Source of the DNA: Tenacibaculum pacificus
Lineage (GTDB): Bacteria; Bacteroidota; Bacteroidia; Flavobacteriales; Flavobacteriaceae
NCBI RefSeq assembly: GCF_027941775.1
Contig: NZ_CP115917.1
Location: 405,001 to 469,000 of the forward strand
Length of the DNA stretch: 64,000 nucleotides
Direction of reading: 5' to 3'
The position numbers and the translations under genes were made by a program. Below the pieces are notes generated by a model. That model made no database searches. It worked only from the letters and a program-made list of their open reading frames with translations, and had not been told where the DNA came from. Below, in pieces: positions 34,921 through 43,865 of this stretch. How positions within the stretch are numbered: position 1 is the first letter of the stretch; every line of letters starts with the position of its first letter.

Positions 34921-35769
34921 ATGAAAAGAATAATGATGTGTCTTGCTTTTATTTCACTAATTAGTTGTGAAAATTTTGGCGGATTAAAAGTACTTGTTAA
35001 TTTACCAAAAAAATTAGAAGAAGTTTCAGGAATTGAACAAATAAAACATTCAAAATTACTTTGGATGCTTAATGATAGCGGAAATAAAGCAATTATTTAT
35101 GGTGTTAATACCGATGGTAAAATTATCCGTGAAGTTGCTGTAAATGCTAAAAATAATGATTGGGAAGATATCGCATCCGATGAAAAAGGAAACTTATATA
35201 TTGCCGATTTTGGAAATAACGATAATAAACGTAAAAATTTAAAAATCCTTAAAATAAATCATCAAGATTTATTAGAAAAAGATATTGTTGATGTAGAAAA
35301 AATTAAGTTTTCGTATGCTTCGCAAAATAATTTTCCTCCTAAAAAGAAAAAGCGTTTTTTTGATGCCGAAAGTTTACTATATAAAAACGGATTTTTATAT
35401 ATTTTCACTAAAAGTAGAGTTAAAAATAGTTACGGAACAACAACATTATATAAAGTTCCTGCTAAAAAAGGGAATCATATAGCAAAGCGTATTTCAACTT
35501 TTGAAACTTGTAACGCTTTACCTTGTTGGATTACAGCATCAGCAATATCTTCTGATGGAAAAAAAATAGCCTTATTAAATAGTCAATCGGTTTTTATATT
35601 GACTGATTTTAATGATGATGATTTTTTCTCTGGAAATATTAAAGAATTTTCATTAGGGCATATATCTCAAAAAGAAAGTGTCACTTTTAAAGATAATAAT
35701 ACCCTTTATATTGCTGATGAAAAAGCACATGGAAAAGGAGGAAAGTTATATGAGTTTTCGCTTAAATAA
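34921..35769 (+). CDS. Putative lipoprotein with beta-propeller-like repeats
   Basis: A 282-aa protein with a short lipoprotein signal and Cys16 (ISLISCEN). The body has repeated strands of the type NLYIADFGNNDN, FLYIFTKSR and TLYIADEKAHG, which suggest a beta-propeller fold. I do not recognise a defined family or active site. It stands alone between the repeat element and a convergent DUF423 gene, overlapping the latter's 3' end by 8 bp. Confidence 0.6.
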   Translation: MKRIMMCLAFISLISCENFGGLKVLVNLPKKLEEVSGIEQIKHSKLLWMLNDSGNKAIIYGVNTDGKIIREVAVNAKNNDWEDIASDEKGNLYIADFGNNDNKRKNLKILKINHQDLLEKDIVDVEKIKFSYASQNNFPPKKKKRFFDAESLLYKNGFLYIFTKSRVKNSYGTTTLYKVPAKKGNHIAKRISTFETCNALPCWITASAISSDGKKIALLNSQSVFILTDFNDDDFFSGNIKEFSLGHISQKESVTFKDNNTLYIADEKAHGKGGKLYEFSLK

Positions 35770-36133
35770 AGGAAAACAATAATAATGTCCATCCGATAAC
35801 TAATAATAAACCACCTAAAGGCGTTATTGGTCCTAAGAATTTCATTTTTTTTCCTTTTGCAGAGGATAAAACTAATCCGTAAATGCTAAAAGAAAATAGA
35901 ATAATTCCTATAAAAAAAGCCCAACTCATAAATTGATTTGGAGTAGGGAAATAACTTCCTATAAACAATAAAACAATGGCATGATACATTTGATATTTTA
36001 CGCCTGTTTCAAACGAGTTTAATTGTTCTTCTGATAAAATTTTCTTTAAAGCATGTGCGCCAAAAGCACCAAAAATTATCGATAAGCCTCCAAATAAAGC
36101 TCCTGATATTAATACTATTTGTTGTGTAATCAT
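35762..36133 (-). CDS. DUF423 small membrane protein
   Basis: A 123-aa protein with four hydrophobic helices; the N-terminal GAFGAHALKK and the C-terminal FLGPITPLGG motifs are characteristic of DUF423 (YgdD-like). The function is unknown. It follows the large metallophosphatase gene by 16 bp, a spacer made only of ATT repeats, so the two are probably co-transcribed. Confidence 0.9.
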   Translation of the reverse strand: MITQQIVLISGALFGGLSIIFGAFGAHALKKILSEEQLNSFETGVKYQMYHAIVLLFIGSYFPTPNQFMSWAFFIGIILFSFSIYGLVLSSAKGKKMKFLGPITPLGGLLLVIGWTLLLFSFI

Positions 36134-36149
36134 ATTATTATTATTATTA

Positions 36150-39100
36150 TTAAAAATTAAAACCTAAAGAAAAAGCTATTTGTAAGCCTTCTTGGCTATT
36201 AAATGCAGAAACTTTAGCTGTCATCATATTTGCAGCATTAAAAAACATACCTCCACCAATAGAGGTATTCCATTTATCAGAATCCATATTTTTCATCCAT
36301 ACTTTACCATAATCAAAACCTCCGTAAACTCCAATGTATAAAGGAACTAAACTTGTTTTTAAAGTGGTTAAATTTAGGCGAATATCAGTACTATGATAAA
36401 AAGCATTTTTACCTGTAAAACGTTCATTTCTATATCCGCGTAATCCGTTATTTGCTCCTAAACTGGCTCCTTGGTAAAACTCAAAACCATCACCAAAGGT
36501 AAGATGTCCTTTAAACTTTGTAGCTAGTACTAATTGACTGCTAGAAATTAGTTTGTAATCAAAAGAAACAGATGGAATTGTATATGCAAACTTGTTCTTA
36601 TTACTCAAATTTGAAGTATAACCAACTTGTAACGCAGTTTTCATTCCCATAGTAGTAAAAGCAGGATTGTCAGTGTTTTCAAAAGTATAACTAGCTTCGG
36701 CATTTAAAAAGTTTTGACGGTCAAAATTCATTGTTTGTGTTGTGATAAATCGACCAGAAGTTTCATCAATTTTAAATGATTGATAGTTAATTCCTAGTTT
36801 TATTTCAGCAGCTAAATCACTTTTCCAATGAATAGAGGAACCTGCAATTAATTTTCTAATTTTAACTCGATTATAGTTTTTATCTTTAAGATTATCAGCC
36901 TCTAAGTTTATAGAATTATTTCCAAATCCGAAGAAGTTTATAGCATAATTAGGACTTGTGTACATTGCGTTAAATCCTAAATTCCAATTACCGATAATAT
37001 TTGCAAATTCATTGGAATAATTTAATTCAAAACCATCAGTAGCAAAATAATATGCCCCAGAAATTTTATGCTGTGTTGTAAACGGATTTCTTTCAAAACC
37101 GTAAGTCGTATAGGTATTAGAAACACCTATTTTAAAACCGTCATCAGGATTTGTGCCAATAATAGGCACTAAAACATTGGTGTTATTTTTTAATTTTTTA
37201 TAATCGTATATGTTTATTTCGTAATCGTCAGTTAATTTTTTACGTCCTTTATTGGTGATAAAAGTATTTTTCTTTGATTTATAATCGTAAACTTTTACTT
37301 TTTTACCATTTCGAATATCATAATTATCATTGTTTTGACCACCAATAATTCGAAGTTTAATCAGATTATTTCCATTACCTTTTACTACAAAAACATCGTC
37401 ATCATCTAAACCATATATCCATATTTCTTTAGTTTCAGAATGATTATAAGTTCTCTGATGAAAAACAGCACCTTTTTCTCCTTTTTTAATTCTGTAGGCG
37501 GTAACGTTTGTTTGTCCGTTTGGTAATCGATTAATTTCAAACCAATCGTCTTTATTAGTTCCTTTAATTATTTGAAATTTATTAATATGATTAAAATAAA
37601 TATCAGATATTTTTTGCAGATTTTGTCTTCTTCCTTGTAATTTTTTCTTGATGATTTTAATTGTTTCACCTTGTACTTCATCAGGAAAATTATTGAAAGC
37701 TTCTGTTATAATTTCATCTGTAATTGTAGCTGTAATATGTTTTACTTGAGCATCCCAAACTTTTTTATCGGATTGACTAATTAAAGACATATCTAAAGGA
37801 TACGGCTCTAAATTAAACCATTTCGGACTTTTTAAATCTTCTTGATATGCTTTCATTAAGCGTAAATCAGGAATTATTCTGGTAGCGATATTTAATAAAA
37901 AACCATCTCCCATAATAGAAAAAGCTTGATCTCTATCTCTAGGAACAGGGCGATAAATAGTGTGTCCATTTTCCTTAAAAACAGCCCAACGCCATTGGTC
38001 TTCGTGTCTGTCCCAGTCGCCAATTAACATATCAAACAAACGAGCTTTTATATAAGCAGGTTCATCTAATATGTGTTTTTCACTTTTAGCTAATTTTTTT
38101 AATAAATCATCTGTGCTAATTATTTTATCAGAAAAACCAAAACTTGCTTTATCGCCATGACCAGAAGCGGCACGTTCTTCAATCATATATAATTCATCAC
38201 CAAATTCAGTATTAAAAGAACCCAATGCATTTTGTTTTGGAATATAATATAAAACAGGATTTGTATGATAAATTCCAGCAGCTTTAGATAGCGTTCCGAT
38301 GGTAAAAGGTGCGTAAGGATGCGAGCCTGTAAATGCGTCTAATAATAAGTTTTCTGTATATGTATCATCAAATTGATCCTTTAAATATTGATCTTTAAAA
38401 GCAACTGCTTGTAAATATTGAACAGCATTTTTACGCAAAGCACGCATTACATATTCACGTCCTTTTTTATCGCGTAAGCGTAATGATTTAGATTGATTTC
38501 CACCACCTTTTCTAATAGGTCTTAATCCGCCAAAAAGAGTATCTAAATTTACAGTTGGCGCTGTTACTTTTGTTCCGAAATCTTTTCGATAACGTTTTCC
38601 CCAAAAATATTCGAATGCTTTTGCTTTTTTGACTTCCTTATCACTGTAAATACTAGCCGATTTTTCTTTAATATTTCGATAAGGATAGGTAATAAAATTC
38701 TTGTTTTTATCCGCAGGGAAAATAGTAGTTTGATAGACTACTTTATTTTCATTTACAGAATAAAAACGAACATTAGAACTTCCATCTTTATAAATATCTA
38801 ATTTAGCAAAACCTTGACTTCCGTAAGTGAATTTTGCACCTCCAGCTAATTTAGTAGCACTATTTTTTGATCCTGAACCACTAATTATTTGTGGTAAATT
38901 ATCTTCAACAATGTATTGTAAACTATGCTCGTGACCAGATACAAAAATGGTTTTTTCATTTTCTTGAGCTAAAGTTACAATGTGTTTTTTAAGTTCGTTA
39001 TATTTTTTATTTTGTAAATCAACATTGGCAATACCTGTAGTTTTTCTTAGGATATTTTTTAATGTTCCTAAAACAGGAAGTGGGCTCATGTGACTTTTAA

Positions 39101-39830
39101 ATGAATAATAACCACCGTGAGAACCATTGGTAAACATCGGGTGATGCATGGCAATAATTGTTGTTTTTCCTCTTGCTTTTTTAATTAATCCTTTAAATTC
39201 ATCAAAGAATTTTTTCCGTGTTTTTATATTGCAATTATCATTTATTTTAGGATGATTATCCCAATTAGTAACATACCAATGAGTGTCGACAATAATTAAT
39301 ACGACATCTTTCGAAATAGTTACTTTTTTTAATGGACAGCCATTTTCGGGTAAAAAAGAATTTTTTCCTAATGCTTTTTTAACTAATTTTTCTTGTCTTT
39401 TTAAGCCATCTAAACCATTGTACCAATCATGATTTCCAGGGATAAATATTGAATTACCTGCAAATTTTTCAGCAATATCGGTTTGTACTTTAATTCGATG
39501 TTTTGCTAATGAATATTTTTTTGATTTTTTAGATGGAACTCCTGTTTCGTACACGTTATCACCTAAAAAAAGTAAAGTCGAATTTTTTGGCGCTGTACGA
39601 ATATGGTTATTCAAATATTTCAATGCAGGTGATGTTTTTCCTAAGTCAGAATTTCCAGCATCGCCAATTAAATAAAAAGTATGAGCGATTTTTTTATCAG
39701 TATTTAAATTGTTTTTTGTTTCTTTATTCAAATATTTTACAGCCTTTTTATCGGCATATTGAGCGTTATAAGTTGCACAGCCAGTAAGTAGATTAATGGC
39801 GAAAAAAACCAGCAAATATTTAAACTTCAT
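36150..39830 (-). CDS. Calcineurin-like phosphoesterase fused to an outer membrane beta-barrel
   Basis: The 1226-aa protein has a lipoprotein-type signal (Cys18 in NLLTGCATY), a metallophosphoesterase domain with GDAGNSD, GDNVYE, PGNHDWYNG, HHPMF and GHEHSLQ (about residues 55-330), a middle region without recognised domains (about 400-850), and a C-terminal surface-antigen/BamA-like barrel (about 900-1226) ending in Phe. The barrel would place the phosphoesterase at the outer membrane. The substrate is unknown. DUF423 follows in the same direction. Confidence 0.8.
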   Translation of the reverse strand: MKFKYLLVFFAINLLTGCATYNAQYADKKAVKYLNKETKNNLNTDKKIAHTFYLIGDAGNSDLGKTSPALKYLNNHIRTAPKNSTLLFLGDNVYETGVPSKKSKKYSLAKHRIKVQTDIAEKFAGNSIFIPGNHDWYNGLDGLKRQEKLVKKALGKNSFLPENGCPLKKVTISKDVVLIIVDTHWYVTNWDNHPKINDNCNIKTRKKFFDEFKGLIKKARGKTTIIAMHHPMFTNGSHGGYYSFKSHMSPLPVLGTLKNILRKTTGIANVDLQNKKYNELKKHIVTLAQENEKTIFVSGHEHSLQYIVEDNLPQIISGSGSKNSATKLAGGAKFTYGSQGFAKLDIYKDGSSNVRFYSVNENKVVYQTTIFPADKNKNFITYPYRNIKEKSASIYSDKEVKKAKAFEYFWGKRYRKDFGTKVTAPTVNLDTLFGGLRPIRKGGGNQSKSLRLRDKKGREYVMRALRKNAVQYLQAVAFKDQYLKDQFDDTYTENLLLDAFTGSHPYAPFTIGTLSKAAGIYHTNPVLYYIPKQNALGSFNTEFGDELYMIEERAASGHGDKASFGFSDKIISTDDLLKKLAKSEKHILDEPAYIKARLFDMLIGDWDRHEDQWRWAVFKENGHTIYRPVPRDRDQAFSIMGDGFLLNIATRIIPDLRLMKAYQEDLKSPKWFNLEPYPLDMSLISQSDKKVWDAQVKHITATITDEIITEAFNNFPDEVQGETIKIIKKKLQGRRQNLQKISDIYFNHINKFQIIKGTNKDDWFEINRLPNGQTNVTAYRIKKGEKGAVFHQRTYNHSETKEIWIYGLDDDDVFVVKGNGNNLIKLRIIGGQNNDNYDIRNGKKVKVYDYKSKKNTFITNKGRKKLTDDYEINIYDYKKLKNNTNVLVPIIGTNPDDGFKIGVSNTYTTYGFERNPFTTQHKISGAYYFATDGFELNYSNEFANIIGNWNLGFNAMYTSPNYAINFFGFGNNSINLEADNLKDKNYNRVKIRKLIAGSSIHWKSDLAAEIKLGINYQSFKIDETSGRFITTQTMNFDRQNFLNAEASYTFENTDNPAFTTMGMKTALQVGYTSNLSNKNKFAYTIPSVSFDYKLISSSQLVLATKFKGHLTFGDGFEFYQGASLGANNGLRGYRNERFTGKNAFYHSTDIRLNLTTLKTSLVPLYIGVYGGFDYGKVWMKNMDSDKWNTSIGGGMFFNAANMMTAKVSAFNSQEGLQIAFSLGFNF

Positions 39831-39893
39831 ATATTGATTAATTAGACTGTAAAAATACTTTATATTCTTTGAAATGATTAATAAAATAGTAGA

Positions 39894-41460
39894 TTAAGAA
39901 CTACAACTTAAAGCAGAACAGCCAACTTTATTACGAGCCCATTCTGGACGTTTTGCAAACCATTTTTGATGCTTTTCTTGTTCATCATAAGGGTTTTTTA
40001 ACAACTCATATAATTTATCAATTAAATTATAATCACCTTTATTGGCATCATCAATAGCTAATTGTGCCATATAATTTCGCAATACATATTTCGGATTTAC
40101 AGCATTCATTTTTTCTTTTCTTACTGAATTAGAAAAAGTTTCTTGTTGCAATCTTTTTAAATAACGATTAAACCAATCTTGCCAATGATTTTTAATCGCG
40201 TCTTTTACTTCTATAATCGTATAAAATGCCTCTTTTATTTTATCAAAAGCAGTTTCAAAACTATCATCTGAAGAAATTAATGATAAATTTCTAAAGAAAA
40301 GTGTCATATCAATTTCCGTTAATTGTAGCGTTTCTTCTAAGCGTCCAATTAATTCATAATCGTTAGTATCTTCAGAAAATAAACCGATTTTCGATGTCAT
40401 CATTTCTAAATATTTCTTTTGATAAATATCAGAATATTCATCTAAAATTTCTTGTAAAGGCGGCGCTTCTTCGATAAGTGGAAACAATGAATTTGCTAAT
40501 TGAAATAGATTCCAAACACCAATTTGTGATTGATTTCCGTAACGATATCGCTTGTGCTGATTGTCGGTTGTATTTGGTGTCCAGCCAGCATCGTAGCCTT
40601 CTAACCATCCGTAAGGACCATAATCTATGGTTAATCCGAGGATAGACATATTGTCGGTATTCATAACGCCGTGAACAAAACCAACACGTTGCCAATCGAC
40701 AATCATTTCAATAGTTCGGTTTCTTATTTGGGTTAAAAAATCGAGATATTTTTGTTTTCCTTCGGATGTAATTTCAGGGTAAAAATGCTTGATTGTATAA
40801 TCTGCTAATGTTTTTAAAGCAGGATGATTTTTTCTAGAGGATAAAATTTCAAAGCTTCCAAAACGGATAAAACTTGGTGCTAAACGGCTTACAATTGCGC
40901 CTTTTTCGTAGGCTTGATTTCCGTTGTATAACATATCTCTTAAAACGTCATCACCCGATAAACTCAAGGATAAAGCTCGAGTTGTTGGAACGCCCAAATG
41001 AAACATAGCTTCGCTACATAAATATTCTCTTACCGATGAGCGTAAAACCGCCAAACCATCTGCAGTTCTTGAATATGGAGTTCCTCCAGCACCTTTTAAT
41101 TGTATTGCCCAACGTTTATTATTGTGTACAACTTCGGTTAAATTGATTGCTCTACCATCGCCTAATTGCCCTGCCCAATTTCCAAATTGATGTCCGCCAT
41201 AACACATCGCAAATGGATGCGTGTTTTCTAAGACTTTATTTCCTGTAAAAACATTTACAAAATCTTCTGATTTAGCATCTTTTTCAGTTAATCCAATTGC
41301 TGTTAACATTTCTTGGGAAACATTGAAGTAACTTCGGATTTGCTGTTTTTTTAGGTTCAACAAACGAAAAGCAAGCATCTAAAACTTGTCTTCGGGTATT
41401 TTCTAAAATTTTATCAGCAGGTAATTCTTTTGTAAAAGTATTTTGAATGTTAAGCTTCAT
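39894..41460 (-). pseudogene. selO: Protein adenylyltransferase SelO, frameshifted
   Basis: As written, the gene is split: an N-terminal piece from ATG 41460 (MKLNIQNTFTKEL...) reads CTT CAA TGT and leaves frame, while a 494-codon piece ends at 39894. Deleting one base at 41323/41324 turns CTTCAATG into CTTCATG, joins the pieces and gives 521 aa. SelO motifs are intact: YGGHQFGNWAGQLGDGRA, QLKGAGGTPYSRTADG and the C-terminal CSALSCSS. SelO AMPylates proteins in redox stress, consistent with msrA/msrB upstream in the same direction. It may be functional if the frameshift is an error. Confidence 0.85.
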
Positions 41461-41498
41461 TGTTTTTTGGATAAATGGATTGACAAAATTACGGTAAA

Positions 41499-42038
41499 TT
41501 ACTTTAATTTATGAGCATGTAATTTTCGAAGTGTTGCTAATTTTGGCGAAATAACAAAACTACAATAACCTTGTGTTTGGTTTTGTCTGTAATAATTTTG
41601 ATGTGCTTTTTCTGCCTCATAAAAAATAGTATATGAACTAACTTCGGTAACAATTTTATCTTCATAAAAAGGAGCAACTTCAGTTAAAACAATTTCTGAA
41701 ATTTCTTTTTGAGCTTCATTATGATAAAAAATTACAGAACGATATTCAGTTCCTTTATCCGCCCCCTGCTGATTTAAGGTTGTCGGATTGTGAGTTGTCA
41801 TAAAAATTATTAAAATATCTTGATACGAAATTATATTAGCATCAAAAGTAAGTTGAATTACTTCGGCATGTCCTGTTAATCCGCTACAAACTTCTCTATA
41901 TGTTGGATGCCCAGGAACATTTCCGCCAGCATAACCAGAAACTACTTTTTCAATACCTTTTACTTCCTGAAAAACTGCTTCTGTACACCAAAAACATCCA
42001 CCGCCTAAAGTGGCTATTTGTAAATTTTGATTAGTCAT
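41499..42038 (-). CDS. msrA: Peptide-methionine (S)-S-oxide reductase
   Basis: The catalytic Cys lies in GGGCFWCTEAVF near residue 15, followed by GYAGGNVPGHPTY, the HAEV block and the GTEYRS motif. It reduces the S epimer of methionine sulfoxide. At 179 aa it has the normal length, and there is no signal peptide, so it acts in the cytoplasm. It lies 14 bp after msrB and 38 bp before selO on the same strand, forming a redox-repair set. Confidence 0.96.
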   Translation of the reverse strand: MTNQNLQIATLGGGCFWCTEAVFQEVKGIEKVVSGYAGGNVPGHPTYREVCSGLTGHAEVIQLTFDANIISYQDILIIFMTTHNPTTLNQQGADKGTEYRSVIFYHNEAQKEISEIVLTEVAPFYEDKIVTEVSSYTIFYEAEKAHQNYYRQNQTQGYCSFVISPKLATLRKLHAHKLK

Positions 42039-42052
42039 TAAATTGAATTATT

Positions 42053-42499
42053 TTAATTTTTATTTAAAATCATTGATTCCGAATTGATGCAATATCTTAA
42101 ACCACTAGGTTCAGGACCATCAGGAAAAACATGTCCTAAATGTGCATCACAACTATTGCATAAAACTTCTACTCGTACCATTCCAAAAGTTGTATCTCTA
42201 TGATATTTAATAGCATTTTCGGTAATTGGTTGTGTAAAACTTGGCCATCCAGAGCTTGAATCAAACTTAATAGTAGAATCAAATAAAGGAGTATCGCAAC
42301 AAATACAGTTGTATTTTCCTTGATCATAAGCAGTACATAATTCTCCAGAAAAAGGACGTTCAGTTCCTTTTAAACGGGTAATTCTGAATTGTTCATTAGT
42401 TAATAATTCTTTCCATTTTTCTTCGGATTTTTCAACCCTTTTTATTGGTGTTGGGTTTCCGTTTACTGCAAAGTGAATAATATTTTTCCAAGTAAGCAT
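42053..42499 (-). CDS. msrB: Peptide-methionine (R)-S-oxide reductase
   Basis: This 148-aa enzyme reduces the R epimer of methionine sulfoxide. The zinc-site pairs CICC and CNSCDAHLGH and the catalytic region GLRYCINSESM, which contains the active-site Cys, are all present. There is no signal peptide. It leads the msrB-msrA-selO set on the minus strand. Confidence 0.95.
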   Translation of the reverse strand: MLTWKNIIHFAVNGNPTPIKRVEKSEEKWKELLTNEQFRITRLKGTERPFSGELCTAYDQGKYNCICCDTPLFDSTIKFDSSSGWPSFTQPITENAIKYHRDTTFGMVRVEVLCNSCDAHLGHVFPDGPEPSGLRYCINSESMILNKN

Positions 42500-42643
42500 C
42501 TTAAAATATTTTGGTGATTAATTGTAATAATTTGTTTTTTCTGTAATCTTATATATTGGTAGTAATAGAGTCGTTTTAATCTTGTCAAAATTACAATTAA
42601 TAAGAGTAGAATAATATCCTTAATTTAGCAAAAAATCTTTTTG

Positions 42644-43850
42644 ATGGAAAATTTATTAATTGAAGCTGAAAATTTTGTTGTTACTCTTTTAAATGAAAAA
42701 TTAGATACTTCATTTATATATCATAATGTACTTCATACCCAACGAGTAGTAGCAAAAACGAAAGAATTAATAAAAGAAGCAGAATTAACAACTGAATTAT
42801 CAAATATATTATTGTTAACAGCGTGGTTTCAATGATACAGGTTATACAAAATCAATAAAAAATCATGAAGAAGAAAGCGTTAAAATAGCAACAAAATTTT
42901 TAAAAAAACATGATGTTTCTGAAGCTGTTATTTTACAAGTTTCAGAGTTGATTTTAGTTACTAAAATTTGTGTAAAACCTGTAACCAAGTTAGAAAAAAT
43001 AATTAAAGATGCTGATTGTGCTCATTTAGGAAGTAAAAATTTTAGCGATTATACATTATTATTAAGAAAAGAGTGGGAGCTGACTAAAGTAGCTGTTTTT
43101 TCTGATGAAAAATGGCTAGAAGAAAATATTAAATTCTTAACAAAACAACGTTTTTATACAGATTTTGCAGTTAAAAACTGGAGTAAAATAGCAAGTAAAA
43201 ATTTAGCTGAATTATTAAAAAATCAACAAAAATTAAAACAAGAAAATAAGAGATTACAACATAAAAAAGAGGAATTAGCTTTTAAAAAAAACAAAGTAGA
43301 GTTACCCGAAAGAGGTATTGAAACGATGTTTCGTGTTGCTTTAAGAAATCATATTACTTTAAGTGATATTGCAGATACGAAAGCGAATATTTTGTTATCG
43401 GTAAATGCTATTATTATTTCGATGAGTTTATCTACTTTAATTCCAAAATTAGACAATCCGACGAATCATTATTTAATAATTCCATCGTTAATATTTGTTT
43501 TGTTTACGGTGGCTTCTATTATATTGTCTGTAATGGCAACCCGTCCAAATGTAACACAAGGGAAGTTTACTAAAGAAGATGTTGCGAATAAAAAAGTAAA
43601 TTTATTGTTTTTTGGAAATTTTCATCAAATGAATCTTCCTGATTTTGAATGGGCAATGAATGAAATGATGAAAGACCGTGATTATTTATACGGTTCATTA
43701 ACCAAAGATTTATATTTTTTAGGCTTAGTTTTAAACAGAAAATATAAATTACTAAGAACAACTTATACTGTTTTTATGATAGGAATTATTATAAGTGTAA
43801 TTGCTTTTGTTGTAGCATTTCAAATACAAGAAAATTCAAATATTTTATAA
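42644..43850 (+). pseudogene. HD-domain plus Pycsar-effector membrane protein, frameshifted
   Basis: As written, the first 64 codons end at TGG TTT CAA TGA. Deleting one A at 42831/42832 gives TGG TTT CAT GAT (WFHD, the HD motif) and restores 401 aa. The N-terminal HD phosphohydrolase half has HNVLHTQRV and a later DADCAHLG. A coiled coil (about 180-215) follows. The C-terminal part matches the two-helix Pycsar effector domain (RNHITLSDIADTKANILLSVNA, then helices near 276-310 and 375-395). No pyrimidine cyclase gene is nearby. It is convergent with the GAF gene. Confidence 0.8.
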
Positions 43851-43865
43851 ATAATATAGGTTAAG

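Noticed and set aside
36132..36150. ATT microsatellite between the phosphoesterase and DUF423 genes as a phase-variation switch
   Set aside because: The repeat unit is a triplet between two genes and does not change a frame; any effect on spacing is speculative.
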